From positions 1,488,001-1,552,000 of the forward strand of contig CASHTG010000021.1 in the NCBI GenBank assembly GCA_949357655.1: a DNA stretch of 64,000 nucleotides, given 5' to 3'. Both the position numbers and the translations under genes were made by a program. The DNA is from Parascedosporium putredinis. Taxonomy: Eukaryota; Ascomycota; Sordariomycetes; Microascales; Microascaceae. Shown here piece after piece: positions 44,894 through 55,242 of this stretch; the first letter of the stretch is position 1, and every line of letters begins with the position of its first letter. The notes under the pieces were generated by a model. That model worked only from the letters and a program-made list of their open reading frames with translations. It searched no databases and had not been told where the DNA came from.

Positions 44894-47037
44894 CTAAATG
44901 ATAGTAAACTGTCGAACACCATCCCCAAGAAAGTGAATCAGAGTGTCTGCAAATGCTGTAGGGACATCAGAGTCTACATATATATCAAAACGGCCAACTC
45001 TTCTATATTTTCCGCCTTCTACCTCCCTCAGACCCAAACCGCTTAATGATCTCTGAATAGGTTTCTCAACGGAAACCAAAAGTAGAATGAGAGCAATCTT
45101 CACGCCCTCCTCCACGTAAGCTGAGTCGCCCTTGATAAACTCGGGTGGGGTATAATCGCTCTTAAACCGGATATATGGCAGCGCTTCATCATTGGAGCAG
45201 TTGAAATCTTGCAAAGAGATGATATTCGAAAGCGAAGTAAAACTTGAGCCGTCATGGGACCACCAAGCACCCGTCGCTGAGCCTCGTAGTGTCAGCTCAG
45301 TTGATTTCATCGAGCCCCAGGGCAGATCTTCGTGGGTGGGCTGGATGTAGAGATCTACTACCGCGAATAAATCGTCCAGATGAGGCCGATATTCCGGACG
45401 TGATATCCCACAATTAGGTGCCACCCAGGACCAAGATGGCGCAATCAATGGCCCAGGATAACGTTTCGGTTCTATATGGTCCTCTCTAGACCATAGGAGG
45501 CTTTGGGGGAGGGTTGACTTCCAGATCCCAGCAAAGTACTCGTCCTTGGTCGTATTCTTTATCATACTATAGTATCGCGCAATGACTGAAAGAAGATCGA
45601 GCCGTTGAGAAGGATCGGGCATCTCAAGGGTAGAGAAGGGTGATATAATACTGTTCCATGCCGGGTTATAGTCGCGGAAGGGATGCATGTCCTTATCGTT
45701 AACGAACCCGTCGCTGAAGTCAATCTGCATCCCCGACGGCACATTGTCGCACCGCCAAGTGGTTTGGAATGCACCAAAGAAAGAATTCGCCTAGAAATAA
45801 GGGATTCCACATATGTCCACGCACTGCCAGCGCCAGGCCCGCGCAAGCTTAACTGTGGAGACGGTTCTGGAACGAGGATCAGCTGTCCCGAAATGCCTCC
45901 GGCAGCCTCGTAGTTGATCTTAAAACATGTGGTGGTTTTCTCGTCGTATGGTAGGCTCCGCAGGCCAAGGAACCCCTGGTCGTCATTCTCACACCTATCA
46001 GCCACGATTGTGATGGTAGCACCTAGATAAATTTGATGGAGTTCCGAAATATGCCGGCGCTTATCTGCTACGTCATCTCGAACGATGCACAAAGTGCTAA
46101 CCCAAATGTATTCTAGGCCGAGATCATATGTTACTCGAATCCCATCTATAATCACTCGTGGCAGCGCATCCACATTCACCGGCTCATAGAGCCCCACGAT
46201 GGGATGCGATCGCAACTTTAGCCCCGCACCGTCTCCTGTTATGTTTGACAGCGCGGCATACGAGAGGGACTTTTCGGCAATAGTAGAAGTATCTATTAAT
46301 TTGAGTTGAAGCCGCCCCCACGGAACTGACCTTGATTAGCCTCCTAGGCCGGTACCCTTGTGTATGGCTACGACATGACTCGTGGTCGTCGACACAGGTT
46401 TTAAGCCACGCACGCGCTAAACCCACGGCAGTTGGCGAGCCGGGATCTCTATTAAAACGTAGGTTTGCAACGGGTTGTAGATCTTTGGCGCCTGTGCTTT
46501 CCCACTATTTATTAGTCTAGGGGTGGTTAAGATCAAGAACGCGTATGGTTAGAAACTCACCTCTCTCCACTAGTGGCCAAAAGGTGTTATCTCGAGGGAG
46601 GAACTGCCTGAAGACGATAGGTTCCTCGACTATATGTCCACTTTTGTCTTGAACGCGGATGCCAAAGATAGTTTTAGCAGAACGCAGATGAAAGATCCCA
46701 AAAACCAATCTTCGTGGGAGTTTGGGAGAGCCGACAAAGTCGCTCCAAGGGCCCAAGTGTCAGTCTGAGGTGCCGAATTTGCGGCTGCTTGGGCTAAAAT
46801 TGCGCCAGCTAAGGTGCAGCCTTCATCACGAGCGAGTCCGAGTCGATTGCTTGATATAATAGCACCCTTGCTTACCATAGGCCAGCCTAAAGCCCGACCT
46901 AGACACGAGTCACCGTTCTCTGGCTGTCCGAGAAGGTGGTTCAGCTGTGTGAATGCATCGGAATTTTCATGGGCCCAGACAGTAAAATCACGGCATTCCC
47001 CACAAGAGTGGTGTGGCGCTATATCAAAAGATCTCAT
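44894..47037 (-). CDS. HET-domain protein (heterokaryon incompatibility)
   Basis: HET-domain proteins mediate vegetative incompatibility and related cell-death responses in fungi. N-terminal leader MRSFDIAPHHSCGECRDFTVWA, then FGIFHLRSAKTIFGIRV, an intron ahead of ARAWLKTCVDDHESC, then the HET block: SYAALSNITG, LPRVIIDGIRVTYDLGLEYIW, TLCIVRDDVADKRRHISELH, IYLGATITIVA, SAWTYVESLISRRIL. The C-terminal part (45742-44894) has RDYNPAWNSIISPFST, YFAGIWKSTLPQSLLWS and APSWSWVA, all typical. The usual 'WIDSLCI' reads 'WVSTLCI', a mild divergence. Breaks at A3 45776-45778 and C3 46752-46754 are one base short. It stands at the edge of the AT-rich block. Confidence 0.87.
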
Positions 47038-47195
47038 CTGATATTTCCTCGCCGCTATTCTCTTTTTTTCAAGAATCCGCAGCGAAAAGTTGATTTTAAG
47101 ATAGAGCAGACAGGCGTAAGTGCGCTAAATATAAATCTTGCATCTGGTCATGAAGCATCTCGTGTGTGGAGGCGTCTAGGACCCCGCATCTCGGG

Positions 47196-47355
47196 TCTTT
47201 ATTCCCGAACGATATTATCAGCACTGTATTGTTATCCTCGTTAGCAATTGTCGTGCTAAGACAGCGCGCAATATAATAAAACTAGTGAAAACTTAGCACG
47301 ACAATTACTAACGAAGACAATAATATAGTGCTGATAATATCGTAGGGAATAAAGA
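47196..47355. repeat. Long imperfect hairpin, 64-bp arms
   Basis: Arms 47196-47260 and 47292-47355 are inverted copies separated by a 31-base loop. I count about six differences; five are transitions (C/T or A/G), plus one G/T with a one-base gap. The outer ends read TCTTTATTCCC and the inner ends GTGCTAAG. It could be a foldback/MITE-like element or the remnant of a head-to-head duplication; transition-only drift is what RIP would leave. No target-site duplication is obvious. Confidence 0.8.
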
Positions 47356-48059
47356 TCAGGATACTATAGAGGGATGCCTAAGTTAAAGATCCTCAGGCTG
47401 GCTACTGTGCTATATGCGTAGAAGGCCTCCTCCTCGAGGTCCGTCAGTGTAAATTTCGGCTCAACCTCCGCTTCCAGCTCATTTCAGGCCTCATCTATAA
47501 ATAGACGGCGGCTTTGTGATCTCTTAATAAGAATGTTTAGTTTGCCAAGGCGCGTAGAGGACGTGAAAGGGTGAGAAGGATGTAAGCTTTGAACCTGAAA
47601 TTTAAAGCCGTTCCCCTATTCCATTTTCAGCAATATCAACAAAAAGGTTCGTTTTCCCAAGGTACACCAGCGGGTGTTTTCCATCCTCGCTTTTTCCTTT
47701 CCTTAATATTTCTATCACAGCTAGTGATATTTCTATATTGCGTATCTTCTCTTTCATCATCAAACTCGTCACTATCACCTGTCTGTTACATCTTTGATCG
47801 CGTTTCCGCTCGGCTCGCAATTGAATTGAATTGTGCAACGCCACAGCCCGGATCCGTTGCTAAGCCTCCCGGCTAAACACCAACAACACGACGCAGAGAA
47901 GAGAAGCTCGGCCAGCGATAGATCAATCTAGAAGGTGCTCATCTATAAATACTGAGGCCGAATCCTAAATCACTACATCTTCCCACATTTACTAACATCA
48001 CTGTTAATACTCAAAGATATTGCCACGTACTCCTGATCAAGCCTTTCATCTGAAGAATT
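47356..48059. other. Intergenic region before the first secreted-protein gene
   Basis: Open frame 47589-47876 has a hydrophobic stretch but no real start context or family feature, so it is not called. Sequence from about 47930 (CTATAAATACTGAGG, then CT-rich tract) looks like the promoter of the gene at 48060. Confidence 0.45.
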
Positions 48060-48559
48060 ATGGCTCCTCTTTTCCATCTTCTACTGTCCTTATCACTCGT
48101 AGCTTTTGCTGCTGCGGACAATTGGCGGTACACGAAACCAACTGGGGACACGCTAGATGTTTCGAAACCGATCACGATCGAATGGCAGATTGACTCCGAC
48201 AGCCTCGACGCCGAATATACCAGCCTAGACCTTGAGTTCTACGCTCGAACTGACAGTGGATACTTCATATCAATGTTGGCTCAGAATATGACAGTTAGCA
48301 TTGGCACTAGTAGCTACGAATTCGATCCGTCTGAAGTTGTAAAGAGCCTGCGTACGCGAAGAGCTGTGCTCTCAACGGAGAAAGAGTCCTTTTTAAAGCT
48401 ACTCTCTATGGCGACTCTCCCGACATGGTTATAGAGCGACAGACAAAAGCATTCAGCACTAAGGGTTACGAAGTGTCGGAAAATGTTGGAAACATGATGC
48501 GGCCAGTATGGGGCTTTTCGATACTTATGACAGGAGTGAATCTTCTCACCGCGCTATAA
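48060..48559 (+). CDS. Small secreted / cell-wall protein, possibly GPI-anchored
   Basis: A signal peptide (MAPLFHLLLSLSLVAFAAA) is followed by a domain beginning NWRYTKPTGDTLDVSKPITIEW. This W-x-x-P-x-x-G-[ED]-x-[IL] pattern is seen at the start of Ser/Thr-rich GPI-anchored fungal wall proteins of the Kre9/Knh1 N-domain type (resemblance only). One base must be added in the T5 run at 48391-48395; then the frame runs on through SPDMVIERQTKAFSTKGYE to a hydrophobic C-terminus (FSILMTGVNLLTAL) and TAA at 48557-48559, 166 residues, no intron. A hydrophobic tail after a short hydrophilic stretch would suit a GPI signal or an anchor. Confidence 0.65.
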
Positions 48560-51329
48560 GGGTCAGTATTCCATGATACTTTGAAGTATCAGTATACTAA
48601 TCCCCTTTACAACTATTAGAGTTAGTATTTAGGCCCAGGTATAGGAATTGGAGCTTAGACGGCGTCATTTATACATCGACCTATATAGCGACCTTCACAC
48701 AGCTGTCTAGTAAGTTTACTTTAGCTTTATAGTAGATAGATATAAAGAAGTTTTACTATTATAATTAATAGAACTCGCTTGCGTATTGATTATACTATCC
48801 TAGCGCTCGGCTCAGTTATCAGTGCTAGATTTGATTAAATTTATATTCTATCTATTAGCTTAGCAGGGCTTGAGATGGTATTCTAAACTCTCTATTACTT
48901 AAGCTTTATTTAGTGAAACAGAGATGTAAATACTTATTAAGATAGTGTATAAATCAATTCTACCACTTAGCATAGTTATCTATTCCATAATATTAGTCGA
49001 CAAGCTTTCTTAATTCCTTAATGCCTAGGATACCGAGACTATCAAACTAGCCTAGGCTATAGTAATTTAAGTTCGAAGCGATAATTACGAACGTGGAGAT
49101 GCCGCTCGCGGTGATATTAAGCGTATGATGAAGTTGGAATTCGGTGTCGGTTGCTTAGGTTCTTCGACCTCTTGCCTTCCACAGCGGCCGCGGCTAGACC
49201 GACTTAATACTTGGTTTTTATTTATATAATTTGCAAGGCGACCCTCGAATAATCTATTACCAGATGCTCGGTTATCTAGATCAGATTTGCCGTAATAAGC
49301 TGCTCTAGCAACTCCTTAACTATAAGCTATCCTCTTTGTTCTAGCTATGAGAAGCTTAGTAGGCCTTTATACTAGTAGAGAGTTATACGTCATATAGATA
49401 AGCGAGACAAATAAAAACTCACATAATTCACACTAGGTCCAACTCCCTGATCGTATCGCCACCCGCTTTCCCATAGCTACTAGATATAAACTACATGCGG
49501 GTTCCGACTCTTCACACCGGACACTTATTAAAAACGAGCTTGATTCGCCGAAATACAGTAATATAGAATAAAGTGCATTTTCTTGCATAGTTAAGTGTGA
49601 TTGATATGATGTATGCACAGTCAGCTGCTTCCGAGGCTAATCCTTCTATTCGAAACATGTGAGCGAAAACGTGGGATGTCGGAAGATGACTTTGTGCCGT
49701 AACCCTACGTTCAGCAGGTCTGATGACCGGCCTTACAAGCATACATAGGGACACCAGGGAGACTGAACCCCGCTCGCTCAAATCCTAAGTAGTGAAAGGT
49801 CTACAACTATAGGTATCCATCACCTCTATACGTTCGCACGCTTAGATGAGGCATATCTACCAACGCATTCAATTTGAAAATGAACTACCCTAGATATTCT
49901 AAAAGCAAAACAGTTGTGTCGTTTCCTGCGAGATGGGATAGCTCCGTCAGGATTAGATATTTAGACTAAGATCGCTTCCCTCGCTAACCTCGCTATTTAC
50001 GAAGATGAAAAACCATACTACCTTCATACTTCAGATTCCGCTGGTGATCTTGCCTTGATGGGACCAAAATACCGAATGTTGAGTGGGACACGCGGCCTAT
50101 GACTGTATAGAATATTGATGCGCGGCAAAGAGGCCTTCGGCTTCGAAACGTCCAGCTTTTGCTCGTGACGCACAATTTAGAAGATATACTAAACATCAGC
50201 ATAAGTGCTTAAAGGTTTAACTTCTAAAAGCTATAAAATACCTAGTATAATCCTTAACAAGATCCGCATTTCCCGGCCACATCGTATCTCTTTACGATCG
50301 TATCGCATTTACATATCGGGCCGCTATCAACTTGGACATAGACCTTATCCTTATGGCCGCAATCTCTGAATGTATACTCGCGCTGGCACATCGTGTAAGA
50401 GGTTATATCGAGATAAATCGAAGAAAGTGTTCGGTTAATAGTCGGATACGGGATGTTATTATGATAGGGGTCAACAGAATATAGATCTAGGTAAGGGGCC
50501 GCTTGCTATTATATATCTATTGTCGACCCTAAGGCCGTGCTAGCGGAACACGGGTGGTGTATATTGGGCAGGCATATATATAAGTTAGGCTTGAAACTAG
50601 AATGATGACCTATGTTATATCGAATAGGATTTATATCACTTATATACTAACATCCGGATTTCTTTGATTCCCCTACTATATAATAGATAGTATATTATAT
50701 CAGCGAATAGTATTTGAACTTAATTTATCTTAGTCGCTACTATGGAATTCCTTAACTAATCTTCTATAGCTAAGCTATCTCTAGCCTAGATATTACTAGC
50801 CTAAGAGGGTCCGACTAAGTGCTAGAAGATATTAAGCGGCGGTTTAATCTTACGCTTACTATCGCATCGGCGGGTGCAAATGCACACTATAAGCCACCTT
50901 AGAATATTGCTAAGGGGTGCGGCAAAAAGAGGCGACTCTAGAAACCTCCCATCACAAGATCGTTCAAAACCAAAGAAAAACACAATAATAACAGCAACGT
51001 AGGGGCGGTGGACGAGCCCGGAAAAACAGCCTTATAACGTCCTAGCTTAGAAGGAGGTAAAATAGAGAGGAAGAGGAGGAAAGAATACAGTGAGATCTCT
51101 AAAATATCCTAACGATCGAACCTAAACTTAGGATTATATAGTTATAAGCACCGCCTATGCGAGCGGACCATTAGGTGAAGTTGATGTGACGGGGACTTAT
51201 AGCGCTAGATATTCCTAAGCAAGCTACTATTACAGTTTAGTCATTGCTAGAATAGGCTTTAGTTTATGTCTTTAGCTATTAGTATACTTTAAGATATTTA
51301 GTTTTAACTTAATTAGTCTTATTCCTAAC
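48560..51329. other. AT-rich, gene-poor DNA
   Basis: About 2.8 kb rich in TA steps, with no open frame that survives scrutiny (89 codons at best, 49512-49781 minus). GC-richer islands (49090-49200 and 50870-51010) may be remnants of older elements: the second has an Arg/Lys-rich, Asn/Gln-rich feel in one frame, but no family could be named. Interpreted as RIP-altered repeat debris. Confidence 0.5.
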
Positions 51330-52620
51330 TTAGTTACCGTCATTAACCTCCTCGTCCTCATCTTCGGAGCTCCAGTTTGACTCGGATTTCGACTGATCGG
51401 AGGCTCCATCCCAGTCATTAGGCACCTTTTGACAGTAAAGATCTGCTAAGGTTGAACATGGTGTCCAAATACGTCGCCGATTAGCTAGTCCCATATATTC
51501 ACCACGCATAAATTGAGTTGGACACGAAACTATCTGGGCCCAAGACCAAACCTTTCGGATGTCTAATCTGCTCCCACTAGCATCTTCTATCTCGGTTATT
51601 ACCTGGCGTAGTTCATAGAACCAGGGCATATCTTGGTTGATCCGGCCCCACCATAGAGTAAGGTTTGGTAAAAGCAACCACCTTGCTAAGGGAGAAGCTA
51701 TCATTAAGCTTATAACATCCCTGGTTGGTAGGAAATCTACTACCTGGTGAAGAATATCATATGAGAGACAGCTAAGGAGCTTATCTCTATCCTTGACAGA
51801 CGGTGACCTTACAGCAGATAGCTGGAGTTGGAAGGCTTCCTTAGAGAGTGTATATCGCATGCGTTCTAGAAGTTTAAATGTTGTAGTTGGCTGCGCAACA
51901 AAGATCTCCTCGCCCGGATGACATATCCAATACTGGTCGATTGGGGGACGGGGTTGACCATAATCGATATTAAGGGCGTAGGAATGCGAGACGCGAGGGT
52001 CTAGGAGTCCCCGCATCACCTTAAATAAGGTGAGTTTATGAAGTGCTGGTGATGCTGGCGAGCTGCCAGTGATGCATCTTTCTAATAGTTGAAAGCAATC
52101 TTGGTGAAACGGGAAGCACATAGGCGGCGGCTCATCGTCATCATCATTCTGAAAGTAGCACGTGAGTACTCCCCACGGAGGGCCCATATGAATTTCTGAA
52201 AAGTCTGATAATCTTCCCGGTCCAGCAATAAAGGGTCTATATAACAAAGCGGTATATATATTAGTATTAGCTTAATAGATTCAGTTCTCTATATACTTTA
52301 CCCTTTAACATAGTCCTCATCCTCTGGAACGCCAAGCGAGAGGCCGTAAAAATCTTTAGTCCATTGAATATCGTCCTCTGTGATAATATCGCAATCGTAG
52401 GTATGCTCTTCTTTGTTTCCATCTTCATCGTATAAGATATGTTGAGGGAGATCTTTTAAGTGTACTAAATAGGTATGCTCGTGATCAGGAACATTTTTGC
52501 TTTACGCTCTGCTAAAGTGGCTTCTAATCGTTTTTTGAAATATTCTGATCGCGGCGATTTCGAAATAAGTACTAGGATATTCGGGCCACCACAAATGGCG
52601 CAGAATGAGTCGTGTGGCAT
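51330..52620 (-). CDS. F-box protein
   Basis: Likely substrate adaptor of an SCF ubiquitin ligase. ATG at 52620 begins MPHDSFCAICGGPN, a Cys-x2-Cys start often seen in fungal F-box proteins. Exon 1 runs to 52302, and an intron (52301-52237, GTAAAG donor, TATATAG end) leads to the long exon. The F-box lies near residues 265-310 (LLSCLSYDILHQVVDFLPTRDVISLMIASPLARWLL, cited only by its ends: LLSCLSYDIL and ASPLARWLL). An acidic C-terminus (SSEDEDEEVNDGN) follows. One base is missing in the T5 run 52494-52498 of exon 1; with it the protein is 408 residues. The gene is free of RIP-type stops although AT-rich debris surrounds it. Confidence 0.82.
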
Positions 52621-53502
52621 AATTGAAATATAGATATATTGGAAAGAAGTAGATCGGGTAAGGTGTAGTGCTTCGCTCTAATTTGAAAAGTATAGGGGAG
52701 ACGGAGATTTATATACTAAGTCTAGCATAATTAGGCTAATGTGATAAGGCTATAATTTTAGACTCAGAGCTGCATATATTACCAATATAATAGCTAACTG
52801 AGCACGATAGGCATTTGAGAACTATAGAGATGAGGAGTGGAATAGGTGGTGGAGGACAGCAGGAAAATCAGGAGGGGTAGAAGGAGAGCGCGCGCTGGGG
52901 GTAGTAGGAGGAAGACAGGGAGATCTAGCTAGATATCTAGTTAAAAGTGCCGCGGGCAGAGCGTCGGCGGGGTAGCAGCGAGATGTAGGAGCTATATACT
53001 ACTTAGGCAGCGGAGCTATGGCGCGATAATGAGGATGTCATAAGCGGCCTAAAGAGTAGGCGGCCTAGAGTAGGAAGAAGGGTTAGGGTTAGGATTAACC
53101 TAAGAGTAATCCCATACTAGTAGGAAGGGGACTAGAACACTAGACTATAATAAAACTATAGCCACCGTCGGAAGCGACACTTACACGAGAGGCCTAGAAG
53201 TAGGCCTGGAAGGCCGTCGACATATATGAAAACGGATAAGTTCGACTCGTATAGAAGTCCACTAGGGACAGTATCTTATACTAATATAAGGAGAACTCTA
53301 ACTAAATCATTATAACCCTAAGTTATCAACCTTCCCACTGAAGCCCGTCGACTGAACGTTAGAGTGATGCTACTAGCCTATTAGACTAACCGTTTTTCAA
53401 GTAGAGTCCCTACGATAGATAGTATAGTAGGGATTTCCGTACATATCAGTAGTATAGGTATAGGTAGACTTTCCGAGTCGCGATGTGATATTTAAATAGT
53501 CG
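52621..53502. other. Repeat-like DNA with a purine-rich core
   Basis: No gene. From 52850 to 53250 the plus strand is rich in AGGAG/GGCGG words and includes GGGTTAGGGTTAGG at 53080-53093. Phrases such as GTCATAAGCGGCC near 53037 resemble GTCATGAGCGGCC near 56546, suggesting two decayed copies of one repeat. Confidence 0.45.
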
Positions 53503-54207
53503 CTAAATATTAAGAGCTATTATAGGAGGTGCTCTTTTAGGCACAGCTAAGTTGAAATAGTGATATAGAAGCTGTATAGTGAATATACAATGGAATAACA
53601 CTAGCGTCCCAAGGATAGCCCACACCACGCCGCAAGCTAGTGTCACCACTATGAGCCCGATCAGGTGATAGATATGTAAACCGAGGGCAGCGTCGGGCCA
53701 TGTTGGCCATAGGTAAACATACCCAGCTAATATACGCCAAGTTGTAACCAAAACCCAGTACGTGTCGATATATATGTAAACTGCTATAGCGAGACTAATA
53801 AGGAAGGCCGTAATTGTATACCCGCGGGAGGTTAGGCACGGCCTAATCCAGGGAGAAAAGTCTTGCTGGACTTCTATAGGCTGCTTCCGGGTGAGGGATT
53901 TATTAGGCTTTTGGAGTTGAGATAGCTGACTTTGTGCGACCAGAAAAAGCCACCAGGCGAAGCAGGCAGTGGAAAGAGGCCAGAAGAGTGGCTGACGCGC
54001 GTATTCATGCATGTCCGAGCCCATTAGAGACTCAACGTCGCTTCCCCAGACGAGTCGAAGGAAACGGAAAAGAAGGGTGAAGAAGATGGTAGTTGAGACA
54101 GGCACTGGATTCAACATGTTTTCGGTATAACGAGGATAAGAAATCGCGGAGACTTGAAAATGTGCGTGGGCGCCTGGAAATAAATATGTAGCTGGCAAAT
54201 ACGACAC
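53503..54207 (-). CDS. Small multi-pass membrane protein, uncharacterised
   Basis: Continuous frame of 234 codons without break. ATG at 54118 (MLNPVPVSTTIFFTLLFRFL) or 54207 are possible starts; the first is preferred because the upstream part lacks character. About four hydrophobic helices are seen (PLSTACFAWWLFLVAQS, ITAFLISLAIAVYIYIDTYW, HLIGLIVVTLACGVVWAILG, LVLFHCIFTIQLLYHYF), with a Lys/Gln-rich loop between the first pair. I do not recognise the family. An uninterrupted frame in such AT-rich surroundings supports, but does not prove, a real gene. Confidence 0.5.
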   Translation of the reverse strand: MSYLPATYLFPGAHAHFQVSAISYPRYTENMLNPVPVSTTIFFTLLFRFLRLVWGSDVESLMGSDMHEYARQPLFWPLSTACFAWWLFLVAQSQLSQLQKPNKSLTRKQPIEVQQDFSPWIRPCLTSRGYTITAFLISLAIAVYIYIDTYWVLVTTWRILAGYVYLWPTWPDAALGLHIYHLIGLIVVTLACGVVWAILGTLVLFHCIFTIQLLYHYFNLAVPKRAPPIIALNI

Positions 54208-55242
54208 TTAATGCCGTCGCCTACACTTTAACCAATAGGAAAACCCCGAGTTGATGTAACCATAGCGAGCAAACTGTCGCATCTACCTCGGTATGCCGGC
54301 TAGGCGAGAACAGGATAGATTATTTTTAGTGCTCCCGGTCCGGAAAAGAGCAGGGGTGTTCCGCGGATGCACTCCGTCCCATGTTTATCCTAACTCGCTT
54401 AAAATTACAGAGTAATACCCTAGTACACTCGTAGAACCAACGATGAAGCTTCACATAGTTCGAGTGATCTTCCTATATCTAATAGCTAAGTCTGAGCGAT
54501 GTAGTTACCTTATATAGGATATTAAACGTAAGTTTAAGAAGGGTAAATCAGATTTCTTTCATATCTAATGAAAATTTATTTCCATTACTAGACGTATATA
54601 AGATAACGTCCCCGAGGACACGGTTTGATCCGCTCGGATAAATATTATATTTCCGTATGCCACCCTACGTTGGTTCTTTAAGTCTATGCGTTAAGAACCT
54701 CGGAACTAGCATCTAGGCTTCATGATCCTAACTAGCCCGTTCTTCCACCTTACTATACTTATTGGTAAAAGGAGGATGTAATGTAACTATGTGTTGGTCA
54801 CACTATATTCCTGATTCGAGTATCGGCTACATTCTGCATAGCCCGTTTTTATCTTATCTTGCTTATTGGTGAAATGAGGGAGTAATACGTGATGTAACTA
54901 TATGTTGGTCACATAACTTTTATGGTTCGAGTATCGGTTAGACTAAACCCCTCTCATAAGCAACCGCTGTCTGTGCTGACGTTACTATTAGGAATGAATA
55001 GAACAATATTACTAGAGTGCTTAGGCTGAAGAACATTCGTAAGTTACTAAAATCCGATGAAGACATACGCACTAGTTGAAGAGACCTTAATATATAAAGT
55101 GTACCCCAGGATCCTCAGTTGATAAAGGAATCCTATCTCTATTTACTATCTGTTTATATCTTCCCTAAACCATATCACGAGCTAAAATCTAGTTGCTGGC
55201 AAGACATAGCTCTTACTCTTTGATCTTTACACTCCCTCCACC
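54208..55242. other. AT-rich intergenic region with a local duplication
   Basis: No gene. Two related stretches, near 54745-54830 and 54840-54930, share phrases such as TAGCCCGTT, CTTATTGGT, TAACTATNTGTTGGTCACA and TTCGAGTATCGG, an imperfect tandem duplication of about 95 bp. The last 100 bp (CT-rich, CCATATCACGAGC) look like the promoter of the gene at 55243. Confidence 0.55.

Noticed and set aside
47589..47876. Small open frame with a hydrophobic segment
   Set aside because: It starts at a non-ATG codon, lies in a low-complexity promoter-like stretch and has no family feature.
53080..53093. Internal telomere or chromosome fusion scar
   Set aside because: Only two units, and similar words occur in the LTR copies; far too short to call an interstitial telomere.
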